Positions 45,905 to 59,440 of a stretch of DNA of 64,000 nt are shown here, piece by piece. Source of the stretch: Limnanthes douglasii subsp. nivea (taxonomy: Eukaryota; Streptophyta; Magnoliopsida; Brassicales; Limnanthaceae); assembly GCA_036936605.1 (NCBI GenBank), contig JAUPFV010000001.1:75597910-75661909 (forward strand). The letters are read 5' to 3'. Numbering within the stretch: the stretch's first letter is position 1; every line of letters starts with the position of its first letter. The translations under genes and the position numbers were made by a program. The notes beneath the pieces are model-generated. The model was not told the DNA's origin, did no database searches, and worked only from the letters and a program-made list of their open reading frames with translations.

Positions 45905-48900
45905 GAGAAAGGTGAATATTAGGCTAAACCATGGGAATTTTTAAATATTCCTTTTTAATTATCATAAGTGAGTCGGTCGGATTTAGATAAGTTTTCACCT
46001 TATGGTCTCTCCCATCACCTTAAAATAAACATTGTTGATGTCGGTTGAATTTGGAGAGGTATGGGAGTGCAACGCCAAATTGTTGATGTCTATCCTAAAC
46101 AATAGGAATGCGGAATAATATATGAAATCACTACTACCATTTAAAATATACTACTACCATTAAAATCTCTTTTCATTTCGGATTTGTTTTACATTTATTT
46201 GAAATATTTTCATTTACTAATCTATATATTATATAAAAAATACTAAAATATCTTCTAATATCTTCCACGTACATTTTAAAAACCATTAAAAAATTGGAAC
46301 ATATTTTTCTTAAAATTCACAAGTTTATATTTTAAAAAAATAGTTTTTACAAAAAAAAAGTAATAATCAGCCAAGATAAATAATAGAAAATGATATGCAT
46401 CCATTAGAAAATTAGAAATAGAAATCACGAAGAATATATTAGAGAAGCTAAAATCACGGAAAAATAAAATAAAATACTATTTCAGAGTTTTGTTTTCTAA
46501 TTTTTTTTAATTTTTAAGATAGTTACGTACTATAGGTTCGGTCAGGATAAACCGACAGTACGTGCCGTTTAAATGGTGATAAATATGGTGAATCATTTGT
46601 ACAATATATTGTGCATCGTTGTAGTTGTTATTTTATGTTTTGGCTTTATGTTTTGTTTACTTAATTTCATTTTTAAATATCTTCGAATTGCAAGATAAGA
46701 ATAATACATATGGATATGCAGAGAATTTAATGATGGATTGTACTCATATTTTTTTCACAACATAATATTATACGCGATACTTATTGGTTGAGTGTGTTCA
46801 GAAGACAGGAAAACAAACATGTTAGTTTTTTATATAAAACGTCGTGATACTCTGAAGAGTAGAAAAAAATACTTGTATTACTTCGACTGGGTGACTTCTG
46901 GATGGTATAATCTGACATGGACGTTCTTTTGGATATAAAGAAATACATGAATTATGAAGAGATCATGAAGCTTTTACATCTTCGTGGAAAAAGATGACAT
47001 ACTCATAGACACCCCGTGAATTTTAGACATTCATATTAAGATGTAACATGACTTCAAACATTTTCCTAAAGCAATCGAATACACCGAAAAGTCTTTGTTA
47101 TTTCCTTTGACTGATAAGTTTGTGGTTTGAAAATCTAGCAGGATCAAGCATTTGAGACACATAACTATTAGCGAGCTGGAGAGTGTTTATTCTAACCCTA
47201 CTCTTTTATACTTATGAGAAAACTTAACGTTGAGTTATTTTATGATGGATGTGTTGTTTAGTCGAAATACAACATGAAGTAATTAGAACATCATTTAAAT
47301 AATTTGATTCATAGCATAATATAAATTTGGAGATAATATGTTCGAAAAAGTCAAAGGTAACACTTCGAACACTTCTTTAAAACCTTTTTTCGAATTATAA
47401 GGTGTTAAAGATAATGATGAAATTATTACTTGTACAATACGATTTACATATTGTATCCTATATTGGCACCTAATTCGCGAGTGTCTCTCTAGAAATATAT
47501 TTTCACATTTAGAATATTTGGTTGATCATCGGAAAAGGTTAGATATAATGGTACAAACAAACCTGACCACGATAGAGTTCTTGAAATAAAAAAAATGATA
47601 AACTTGTAATTTATGTCATAAAATCAACAACGAAAAACACATTAATCATATTTATAAGAAATTATTAAAGTAGTTTATTAAGAAATATCTATCATTTTAA
47701 AAACTTTAGAGAAACATAAACACCAAGATTGTTCATATGTCAAATTAAATTATATATTGATGTATTATCCATTAGACGAAATAAAGAGAAATACGTGATA
47801 GATTCAGAAAAAGTAAGTGAACCTTTGATACATAACCTTTTTATAAATCTTCTTATAAATGTAAAAAAAGTGAAAAAATTACACCAGAAAATAAATCTGT
47901 TAATTTGGAAATACGAACGAATGGGAATGGCCATACATATCCATTAAAGAAATCAACGGTAGTTGGAACTCATTTGATAGTGTTGCAATCTAGCAACAGA
48001 AAACCGAGCTCCAATATTCAATCTAAACCATTTTTTATGATCTAAACATTTACTTAGGAAAATTTCCCTTTCATTGTTGACCTTTTATAACTATAACTAA
48101 CGAAGGTAAACCCGATGTGCACTGCAAGTATCGATCAGTTTTATATGGTTTGTATGACTAACAAGATACATGCCAGCTTGTCCCTCGATTTTGGATAACC
48201 CTGAAGTTTATATGCAAATATTTAATGGTAAAGATTAGTATATCAAGATCAATTAAAGTATACACTACTATAAAGATATTGAAACTATAGTGAGCTGATT
48301 GATGATATTAGAGTCGAGAATAATGATGACATCAAAGTTTAACCGCATAGTCCATTTTATAGCATAGTCAGAATCGATAAGTTATAGTTTTACTTTTTTA
48401 CCATTATCATGTGCACCCGTCCTATGTCTCAAAATAAGAAAATTAGATTTCGTTTTGTTATCCATCGACTTTGCAAAATCTTAAAATTGAGTCCCTACAC
48501 CAAGAAAAAAGACCCTCGTTATGGACTAAATTTATAGATTTTACCAAATCGTGAAACTAAATTTATAAATTGTGTAAGTCATTGACTAAATTTATGGATT
48601 TTGTCAAGTCCAGAGACCCTCATCGGTGATTTTGAAGTCGATGGACTAAATAAAAGAACCGAGATAGTCGAGGGACTATTTTGCTAATTTAAGCCTCGTG
48701 AAGTATATGATGTTTGATGGAATCAATAATCCTTCAACCAAACACGTTACACACTTTTTGTCGGACATCGTGCAAGACGACATAGACTCGAATATAGTTG
48801 GAACTAATTCTAAATATTGTAAACCAATATACATATTATGCGACACATATTTGAAGATGAACTAAAGAACATGAAATGAATATAAAACATGTAATGAACA

Positions 48901-49980
48901 TAAAAACAAATTAAAAATACTCAAATGAACATTAAAAATAACATAAAACAACATTAAATACGAACTACAACAACACATATAATTTTAGTTAAAGACATAT
49001 CCTTCCTTAAATACATGAATTCTCTCTACAACTGTTTTTTGAAAGATTCGTTCCACTCTATATCATAGTATATCGTTTGTCTAAAAATCAGTTACCTTCA
49101 AATTGAATGAGTTTAATCTATCGGTTTCAACTTCATATGAGAGGTCAAACACTTAAAATATAAGTTATTATTTTGGATAACTTTACATGGTAGAGAATTC
49201 TTCACGAATCTGTCAAGACAAACATGGATTTTATCCTTTATGTCTGTACAATTAGTACATTGTAGTAGATAGTTGTCTTTATTGAAAGTTTATTCCATAT
49301 CGAACTAAATTATGAGTTTGATTAAAGGATATATTTTTGTTGATGAAGTTGTGTTTACATTGTTATGTTATTCACGTCCCATATATAAAGAAATAGATGA
49401 TGAAGGAAGCGGGTAACAATTTAGATAGGAAATTAAAATAAGGGGGAAATCCTATGTGGTTGGTGCCTAATATTATGCAAATACACCATCTGCACAGTAC
49501 CTGTGCACTGATGATCCATAGTTTTTTGCACCGATGGTCTCATGGTATGGTGCTACTTGAACAATCGATACGTCTGGTACCGATGGTTCTAATTCACAGC
49601 ATCAGTAAAAATAATAGCCATTAATTATATAATTAGCACCATCGATACCAAGTGTACCGATGATGTTAATTGCACCATCTGTGCGTAGTATTATGCATCA
49701 TCGGTGCAAAATACTATACATCATTGGTTCCTATGCACCAATGGTGCATACTTTAGATATTGAAACCATATACCATTTAAGAAAAAAAAAATTATCCTGT
49801 GAATTTACAACCGAAGTTTTTAAGTAAAAGAATACAACTTACACTATGTGACTTGATAACAAATCTTAAATAATTTTTTGAATAAATTTACAACCTAAGT
49901 GTTTTAGTAATTTTTAAATTATATATAATAATTTCCAAGTTGATAAAAATATTCAAATATCGTCAAATATAACACATAAT
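45905..49980. other. Gene-free region: duplicated 5' flank, then unrecognised repeats
   Basis: 46620-46870 aligns with 19310-19570 upstream of pseudogene A. 48455-48705 contains recurrent GACTAAATTTATAGATTTT-type words and ends with GGGACTATTTTGCTAATTT, typical of low-grade plant interspersed repeats. 49480-49760 is rich in CACCATCTGTGC, ACCGATGGT and ATCGGTGC words in both orientations (a foldback). No intact ORF is credible, and short frames such as 47729-47947 show no family features. Confidence 0.5.
49480..49760. repeat. Foldback-like cluster of GGTGC / ACCGATGG words
   Basis: The words TGCACCGATGG, GGTACCGATGG, TGTACCGATGAT, ATCATCGGTGCA and ATGCACCAATGG alternate on both strands around an AATTATATAATT centre near 49633-49645. 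A small non-autonomous DNA transposon is likely. Termini were not defined. Confidence 0.5.
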
Positions 49981-49989
49981 AGAAGATTG

Positions 49990-51277
49990 ACTAAAATAAA
50001 AGCATTCATGGTATAATACAAAACAAAACTATTTGAAAAAGAAAAATATTGTCTGAAATATAAACAAAGACATCAATTAAACATAACCAACATAAGTCCT
50101 CATATAAGAACAATGAGCCAAGGACAATCAATATGCAACAATCGTTTGTTAAAGAGCCTCAAACATTATTAATCATATTTCGTTCCAATGATATTGATCT
50201 TACCAAGAACCTTAACTTCTTTGTCATCAATCTTTTTCATTGACCTATGACATGAAGTAATATGGACTATCATACGATCATCACGAAGTAAATGATTACG
50301 TAAATCTTCTCAAACCAAAATAAGCAAAAGATAATGATTTGAATATCCCTCCTTATAGCTAGGTATCCCATCTACACTAACACGTCACTCTAGCATGCAT
50401 ATAACCTTTGAGTGTGTTTGTTTAATTGGATAATGATTAGACGAATCTTTTGTACGGAAAAAATGAGCTATAATGTGTTTATATGGCTACAACTGATATG
50501 TAAAACAGAAAACAACACAGTATATTATAAAAAATGATAAGTAAAATATTATAAATATTGTTAAACATATAATAAGTATAAGTTTGTTTACTTACATATT
50601 TCTCTTTCAAATTTCTAAGAATAGCGGGGGCGGTGTTTTTGGTTACACACTAAGGTCCACCAACCTCTTCGACAAACAACTAATAATACTAAGCCTCGTA
50701 ATGTTGTAAGATGGGTTCGGTTTAGATTTTAAATTTAGAAATTGGACGTATATCCAATAGTTTAGTATGGCCACGAACCCGTACAGGTTATTATGTGAAG
50801 ATTTGGAAGCACCCCCCAAAGCACTATAAAGGAAATAAATGCACTCGCCTTCTAAGTTATATCTCTCAGTCCACTTTCCATGTCCTCCAAATTGTAAAAA
50901 AAGTCAGCCTTCACATTTTTTTGAATTATATGAATAAATAATGTGTATTAAAAAAATACATAAGATATGCACGTGATACATGGTGGACAATATATATATC
51001 GATTAAATAAAGATACCAACCCTGCGTAGATGTATCCTTTAGCCATTTCAAACTACGCATGGATATTATAAAATATGAGTCCTAACAAGCGGTCATATTC
51101 GACATACATATTTTCTCTCGTAGTGTGCCTGAGCACTTCCAACTTTCTACCTAGAACTAGGAGGCCTTTCATGAAAAAGACGTCATTGGCGTAAGATCCA
51201 TCTCCCTAAATCCAAACTGAAATGCATTGATTCTTGGTTCCATCGTTCAATGAAGACCTCGTTCGCCACATGACTAG

Positions 51278-51331
<54 letters not shown>

Positions 51332-51390
51332 AGATGACCAGTCAGAGGTCCAAGTGAAGTACCGACCATAAACCTATCTACTATAGGCTG
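49990..51390 (-). pseudogene. Plant mobile domain transposon relic, copy 2
   Basis: Aligns by eye over most of its length with copy 1 at 26740-27930 (shared ACAAAGACATCAA, ATAATAAGTATAAGTTT and GGTCCACYAACCTCTT words, then the protein part). It is more decayed: the FGEMTLTLED-like segment near 51215 is barely readable. A TA microsatellite (51281-51329) has grown inside it. Confidence 0.55.
51281..51329. repeat. (TA)n microsatellite
   Basis: Uninterrupted TA dinucleotides, about 24 units. Confidence 0.95.
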
Positions 51391-54300
51391 AAAACGTACT
51401 TTTATTATGTTTTTTATATTTTCATCGAATAGACAACGATGTATAAAAATGGGATAAGTATAATTTAATATCCAAACGAAATACTAGTATCCACTTAAAA
51501 CCCATATTTTCATGTATTTCTCAGAAAGACCCATTTCACTTAAATATTTACCATCTCATGCCCAATAATACCCTAAATAACTCCATTTAATTATATAAAA
51601 GCCTTTATGTTTTTTCTTCACCTTTTTTCCCCAATTTTTTTCTCTTTTTTCTATTACGTAAATATAAAAATACCCTAATATTATAAGTAAAGATTCAATT
51701 GTGTAATCGATTTCTTGTTTTTCTTTTGTTTCCGTATGATTTTATTGTGTTTTTACTTGATTCTGAAGTTTTATTTTGGATATCTGTTTATATAATTTCA
51801 TTTGTGTGTTTAGGTAACTCACTTTTTAATTTCAGAATAAGTAATTTGAGATTTGTTTTCTTTGTGATTTTTTGTGTTGTTCTGGTATTACGTTGCTAAT
51901 GTAGTGTAATTGTTGTATTTCAGTAAGGTTTTCGTCGATTTTAGTGTATTTGTGTGATCCTGGAAATTTATGTTCGAGTTAGGGTTTATGGTTTAAAACA
52001 AAGAAGATGTGTACTTTACGTACTAATAGTTGCGAAACGTGTTTATTGTTTTGCACTACCGGGATGCAAAACCTGTTTTTTAATAGATGTGAAATGTTGC
52101 TATAAAATATAATTTTTTGTAAAAAAAATCAAAACATATCATTAATGGTACTAGTTTTGTTCGTCTTAAAAAAGAAAAAAAATAGTATTTTCGGAATTTT
52201 TTCACAGTTACAGTTTAACGATACAGAATTTTTAATTTTTAATTTTTAATTTTAGAGTTTAACGAAAAATACGACTAAAAAAGATGTGAAACCTTCTTTA
52301 TGCTAGATGCGAAACCTTTCTAAGTTTGTACTGGTAGAGCGAAACTATGCAATTATGATAAATGTAAAACGAGACCAACTATAATAGATGTTATACTAGA
52401 CCAACTTTGATGGTCGTTTTAGTATTTCGATATAAAATTTAATATTGTTTATTAATTTTTATCTATTAATTTTAACTTTTCTTTTATTTTTATAAAAATG
52501 AAAAATAGAATAGTATATTTTAATATTCATGTATAATCTTAAAACCACATTTACAATACGAGTATGTATACATTTCTTAATAGAAGATCGAAACCGGAGA
52601 GAGAGGGTTGGAGTATTCTGTTATTTCAATTTTTCATCTTAGCGCCGTGTCCTCCATATGGTTAGATTAATATACTAATTATGAAACGTGGCGTGAGTTT
52701 AGGTATAAAACGTAGGTGTGCCTTTTTATATGAAACGTGGCATCAATTTTCTAATAATTTTATAATCAATTGTTTATACATCTTCAAATAGCTAATCTAC
52801 TATATTTATAAGTATCCAATATATTTATCGATAATGTTATCAGATGGATAAAATACTGGATTCGAATTAAAAATATAAATAATTATTTAATAGTTTAAAA
52901 TATTTTTTATTTTTTATTTTTTTAAATAGAAATTATCATTTGATAGTTTAAAATATTTTTTAATTGTTTTTTTAAAGGATATTTTTCAAACCATATGAAA
53001 AAGCAAGATCCATGAAAGATATTTTTTGAATTTATTTTTTTATTTTTTTAGTTGCATAATTATGTGTAATTGGATTGTAAAATAAGTTTGGAAAAATAAT
53101 TTTGTTCAAGTCTTTTAGTTGATATTTTTTGAATTTATTTTTATACTATTTTAGTTGCACAATTACATGTAATTGGATTATGAAAAAACAAGCGTGTAAA
53201 GTGTCGGAAAAGGTCTCTTAAATAAAATCACAAAACTCATTTACAACCACAATCAAACGCTAGAGGACCATGTCAAACCATTCAACTTCAGATTCATATA
53301 ATCGAGTCACCGACGAGAAAAGTCATCCAGTCGCTACAATGAGGCAATATCTGGATAACTCATAATAAATGCACGCATAATGTATCATGGCTATGAAACA
53401 TATGGTATACGGCTTGAAAGAATATGCACTATTGGCACTTCCACTATCTCAATTGGTAATATTGTCGACCAACTGATCAATTACTACAACAAGAACAAAG
53501 AGAAGAATAATATCATCAAGACATAAACTATGGGGGATAATTTGATAATGGATTGATATGAAAAAATAATATCATCATCGTTTTCACTATTGATCTCTTT
53601 CAAGAAGTGAACATTCTATTTTTCATTGGAAATTATAATATTTTTGCCTTTGTCGAGCCAAGTAAAAGAGAGGAGAAGAGTCAGTCAGGTTATTCGATCG
53701 TACAAAATAGAACAAAATACGATAGAACAAGTAACACCAAAGATCACATGGAGTAATTTTGAAATGAGATGTTAGGATTTTGCAGCATTGATATTCTCAT
53801 CTGATGATCTTTCTCAGACCTTCTGAGAAAGTGTATGAACATGGTTAAACCATTACCGTACATGCTTAATACATACTTTCATCATTATTTGGTTCGCATT
53901 CAAATACTAGTTAATATGAGCAAGATAATCCAAAGAGACGGGTAAGACATCATTCACATTAAGAAAAAAATTAAATGAGAGCTTGCGCGACTATACCAAA
54001 ATGTTTATTAAAATAATCAACATAATAGAGAACTGCCACGATGAAAAATGTATCCCCCCGAATTGTTGGCAAAAAATATCATGAAATGTGATGTTTTCCA
54101 TTTTGAATTTTTTTTTTATTCAAGGTGGAGAAACATGTAAAACTGGAAGAAACCATGTGAGCAAGGATGTCAATAAGATCGATCACCTATTAATATATTC
54201 GGATAAAAGATTGAGATCCGAACACATATTACTAGGGTTTTACGCTAGTTTCTAAAGATAAAATGGATATGTATGGAGATTGAGATATACATAATGGAAG

Positions 54301-56399
54301 AAAAAGATAGTTAATTAGAGTTTAAAAATCGTATTGTCAGCTACGTAAATAGGTGAACATCCTGAGCTCATAGGTTGAAGTTCTCATATATAGTCCGGTT
54401 ATCTATGTAATTAGCAACACTGATTATAGAAATTACTTATTTAATGGTCAGTATGTGCTATGTTGACTAATATTAATAGCTTAATAAATTTCTTTCTACT
54501 CAAATACTTTCTTGACCCCTTTATAAACTAAGGTTCGGTCACAGTACATACAATAAGACTTTTGCAAAATTGTTTATAGTACCATGGCTAGTGTAGATTA
54601 CAAGTTGAGCTCAGTAATAGCTCACCTTTGGGCATGATAAAGATATATCATGCATCACTAGCCTCTCTATGCCTTGAAAAATAAAATTAGAGGAATATAA
54701 ATAAAACCAGTACGACCTACTGTCGTCTTATATGATTGAATTTGTCGATCATGAGTACGTGGGACTTTAGTTTGACTGAACGAGTAGGCTTTATAATGTT
54801 CAGTTAATCTATCATGATGCTCCAGCTGAGACATTATTTTATCACTTTGAATTTTTTATTAGCTAATATTTAGTGTGGAGAGCCTTTGAATTAAACGGTT
54901 GTTAGGCGTTGTGCTGCTCTCGCCCTCCAAAATATCCTGTTTTCTCTATCCATACTAGCATGACTCTAGAGAGCTCGATTTGTGTTGGTCATGTTTTTTC
55001 TTTTTAAAAAACCTTCACAGTAAAGGAAAAAAAGTATAGAAACAAATAGCATGTTGGTAAAATCTATGGTACGCTTTTCTGAATAACAACACTTGATTGT
55101 GACTTTTTCCTAAGTTTTTAACCCTTCTAGTTCTTTAAGGTATATAAAATAAGGGTATTGTTAGCGAACAAAAAAATTAGAAAATAAGAATAAAAATAAA
55201 TACCAATATGTTAGGAATGAAAGATAGATCATGGATGTGCTCGAGCCTATGTGAAAAAATAAGAGAGAGATGAGACATTTTAATTTCTGAAACCTATAGG
55301 CATGATCAAAATAAATATGAGCCCTTAAGTTGTTTGAGCATATATTTGATACCTAGCTATGTTATCTTCCTAAGAAATGATATTAATTATCGAAGAAGAT
55401 GGAGTTGTAATATGAAAGAAGTTTTACGATTTTGGGCCTAAAGCCTTTGAAGGAAAATGGAAGGTGCCTTAAGTCACAAGTAATAAGATTATTCCAAGAA
55501 TTTTAGTGTCAGATAATCTTTCAGATATGTATATCGTTGATGCTGAGCTTGATGTAAGACTTATTGACCGACTGTCGCTTGTTATTAGCAAACAGAAATA
55601 CAAAGAATTCAGTAATGGACAGGTGGCCTAAATGAGACTGCTCGAGAGTATCTAATTTATACATGATATTCTTTTGATTACATTGTTAGGTCATTACCAA
55701 TATTTTTATACACAATAGGATGTTGGAAATATAAGTTCGTGTATGTCAGAGGCTACTAAAAGAGATGCCGTAGTGGACTTGAGGTTGTTATGATGAGAAA
55801 CTGGATGACTAATAAATGATTGTACATAATATTGTTGATACAATGATAATTTGTAATAGATGTTGGGCACTATGATACATTACTAATTGTGATAGACATA
55901 GCATAGGCAGTTAGTAAATAGGAAGCACTTTGGGACAACACATATAGATTTAGACAAATTTCGTCTATTTCAATAGAAAAATACAAAAATCAAGTCCTCT
56001 AACAAGCTATGACTTCAAACGAGAGACCTTCATAATAAAAACGTAGCAACTCTTCACCATCAAAGTGAATATTTAATATGACTTCGTCAACAGATATTCC
56101 AAAAACAAAAATTAGTCATCATCAATGACTTCACTTTACAACTTGAACTTCAGAAATTCAACCTAAAAAGGAGGTATTCCTTATAACTCACCTTAATCAT
56201 CACATAAGACATCATAAAAATAATAGTTAACTTGCATACATTTAAGAAATGTTCATTGTTTTAGAGCTTTGATCTCTTTTGACATTAATATAAAGATAGA
56301 TTGTGCATAACTTTATATGAGGCTATACAACAATGTTCGTCATCAACAAAAAAGAGGTCGCGATATAAGACCTAAAAATGAAAATTATCAACCCATCTC
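51391..56399. other. Long degenerate stretch without recognised genes
   Basis: No ORF with family features. 51690-51900 gives a short hydrophobic frame that looks like chance. Around 52010-52400 the words GCGAAAC, GATGTGAAA and TAGATGCGAAACC recur irregularly. The rest is AT-rich with scattered stops, probably very old transposon DNA. Confidence 0.45.
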
Positions 56400-56419
56400 C
56401 ATTTTAGATAATGATATAC

Positions 56420-57260
56420 AACAAGTGATCCTCATCTCATATTCCTTTCGACGATAGAAATTCTTCAAGCCAGGTTATCTTCATGACATACGTCAAACGA
56501 TCTCAATAATAGAAAGGCTTTAAGCCAAGTGATCTCCTTGATAGAAAGGATTTAGGTAAAATGATCTTTATGATATATGCCAAGTGATATCCATGATACA
56601 AAGGTTGTACGCTACACGATCCTAATGTAAATAATAACGGGGGTCATGTACATTGACTATATAGAAATCATGGTTAGAAAATTGCGCCTGCATTTTACGA
56701 ACTAATAAGATATGCAAGTAGCCTTATTGGGTCCTGGCTTATGAGTCTAATCACAATGTTAGGAATCCAAACTAATCTTGAGGTGAAAACACAATTAGGA
56801 TATGCAAGTAGCATATTGGGGTCTGACTTACATTTCAAAAACATTTATGACAAAATAATTTGTTCAAATGGATAATCTCCTTAAGTATCAAAAGTCATAA
56901 TTGATAGGGTCATATATTTTTGGAAGGACATTGTTGTGTAAACCGGAGGGGCAGTTCATGTATATCTTAGCCACACAAATCAAGAACAGTCTGACCATTC
57001 AATACATGACTCAGCTGTGTGCAAACATTATTTAAGGTTTGGGCTTTAAAGATTGAACCAGATCCAGGGTCCGCCCCGTAAGGCCCATGGGTCACAGAAT
57101 GAATATAAATACCCAACCAAATTCATTTAAGAGGTTGGACTTTTCTAAAAAAACATTAAATTCAAGCATACACCTCCTTTATCTCACTACTCACTACTCT
57201 GAAAATAATATTCAACTTAAAAACTCTCTAAAATACCCTCCACCCACAAATTATACACAC
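56420..57260 (+). repeat. Probable LTR-like promoter region of a Ty3/Gypsy element
   Basis: At 56420-56640 a degenerate unit of about 50 bp (ATAGAAAGGCTTTAAGCCAA and GTGATCTCC words) is repeated four to five times. At 56710 and 56798 a 35-bp unit containing GATATGCAAGTAGC is repeated. A TATA box ATATAAATACCC near 57103-57114 is followed by a CACTACTCACTACTC leader. This resembles a Gypsy LTR upstream of the pol relic, but the ends and the primer binding site were not found. Confidence 0.35.
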
Positions 57261-57829
57261 TAATAACAAGCAACTTAAGCGATATTGGACGAAACACGCC
57301 TACCTGAAACATGACAACCCATAATATGAAGACTTGGAACATGAAGACTTCAAGTACGAATCTAAAACAAGGCAAGTAACTCGATGATAAATCAACAAAT
57401 AGCTTTTACTTCAATCTTGAGAAAAAATAAGGGTGGCTAATCATACGTGTCCAACAAAGAATCGAACACCATGCAGAAGAAACATGCAACAACCTAGTCG
57501 CATACTAATTACTAGTTGTACTATTTCCTTTTGGAAAAATAGAGATTTTTTATCCTCTTATGAGGTTTTGGACTGTATAGGGTTTTAACGAGGCATCAAC
57601 ATTTAAGTACGAACCAAGTTGGAAGACGTTTCTTATAACAGTTGAACTAGGAAAATCAAACTAACCAAGCCTTAAGATTTTTAGGAATCTAGCCAACATG
57701 GGTGATATTATTTACTTTGGCATGAATAGTAGAGCCTTGACAAAAAACGATAAATGAAGACAGAGCTTTGGTAGTCGAAAAATCCAAAATTACATGCATC
57801 CATAAAAAAATAATAGGTGTCCTGAAAGG

Positions 57830-59440
57830 GTTCGGTTAGTTAGTGACTCCCAGTTACTTATTAATCAAGCTCAAAGGAAATATGAAACTAAAAAAGATGA
57901 GTTAATAAAGTATCTCTAGGTGTTGAGAAAAGTTGCCATAAGTTTTAAAAGTATCCAATATGAGCACGTCCCTAGATCAGAGAATACTATGGCAAATTCT
58001 TTAGCCTTCATAGCTTATTTTCAAGCTTACCTTTGGATTCTTATGCAAGAATGCCCCTCCATAGTTTCAATCTAAGATAAAGAGGGTTAATGTGAAGCAA
58101 ATTTGAGTGTATCTGGTCTATCATCCAAAGATTGGAGATTTGATATATATCAGTTCATTTCTGATGACGTTTTATCTCTGTACAAGATCTTGGCTAAAAA
58201 ATCCAAGTATAAGGCTTGTGGTTTCTTGGTTTTAAGGGAAATTTTTTACAAAAAATCTTTCAGTAGGACTCTCCTACTATGTTTAGGGTTTGAGGAATCC
58301 CAAAGTGTCTTATCCGAATTATATGACGGAGAAGGATCAGCACATTCCGGCCATTACGGCTATAACCAGAAGAGTTTTATTAAAAGGGTACTACTAGCCA
58401 ACAATAATGGCAGATGCCAAAGATATGGTCAAGAAGTGTGATCCTTTCCAAAGATATGACAATGAAATCCATACGCCAGTTGTTCCTATGAAGTCTATAT
58501 CTGAACCCATACATTTTGATATATGGGGTTTGGATTTGGGTGGGTCTTTTCCCATGGCGTCCGGAGGGTATCAAACAATAATAGTGGCAATTGACTATCT
58601 CTCTAAATGGATAGAAAAAGTACTCTTAGCTGGAACCACTTCTAAGGCGATCATAAAATTCATTATATCCAACATATGTTGGCAATTTAGAGTTCCCCGG
58701 AGAATCACTACAAACAATGGGCCACAATTTGATAATAAAGACATGGAGATATTTTGCACTTCCATAGGAATTCAACACTGTTTTTATTCTCCTTTCCATC
58801 CTCAGGCTAATGGGCAAGTTGAAGTTGCTAATCGAATGATTATTCAGGTTTAAAAAAAATCTGGAAGGAGCTACAGGAAAGTGGCCAAGTTATTTGCAAG
58901 AAGTATTATGGGCTTACCGAACTACTCCCCGGACTGCTACACAAGAATCCCTTTTTTCTCTCGTTTATGGGATGGATGCAATCACACCCATAGAAGCTAG
59001 CTTACCATCCTTCATGATCTAAAACTATTCCGAACTGGAAAATGATTTAGCATTTAGGAATCAGTTGGACTTGATTTTTAAAAAAGGGTCAAGGCATATT
59101 TAAGTTAACACACTATAAGGTTTTAATGAGATGCATATTTGCATACAAGCTTTAAAGAAGAGATTTCCAGTTGGGAGACAAGTTGGAGAAATTAAATTCC
59201 AGTTAAAAATTAGCCATATGAAGAAAAATGAGTTTGTACGAAGGAAAGACTTAACATTATATCTTGATCAGAACAAGTCTGATCCACAATCACAAAAATG
59301 CCTTGGCCATCCACGGACTTTAGTTTACAAGACAAGGGTTGAAAAAGATAAAGAAATTCCTTGGTCATCCAAGGAATTTAGTTTTGAACATAAAAACAAA
59401 CATTATAACCTTAGGGCTTGTCCCCTTCGGTTTTTTCCTT
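57830..59440 (+). pseudogene. Ty3/Gypsy pol relic: RNase H and integrase
   Basis: The 57830-58010 reading (RLVSDSQLLINQAQ, then YEHVPRSENTMANSLAF) is a plant Gypsy-type RNase H. Next comes an integrase zinc-binding segment near 58240-58350 (FYKKSFSRTLL, LGFEESQSVLSELYDGEGSAHSG). The integrase core at 58407-58853 has VAIDYLSKWIE, then TNNGPQF where active enzymes have an Asp before NG, and the Glu in NGQVEVANR. A late piece at 58945-59010 reads FSLVYGMDAITPIEASLPSF. Frame changes separate RNase H, zinc and core parts, and a stop cuts the core at 58853. With the second catalytic Asp replaced by Asn, the integrase would be dead even if read. Confidence 0.85.

Noticed and set aside
48263..48280. 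CACTACTATAAAG resembling a CACTA terminal repeat
   Set aside because: No matching inverted end or CACTA transposase was found, and the word is short.
51699..51899. 66-residue hydrophobic ORF
   Set aside because: AT-rich low-complexity frame with no promoter, homology wording or conservation visible.
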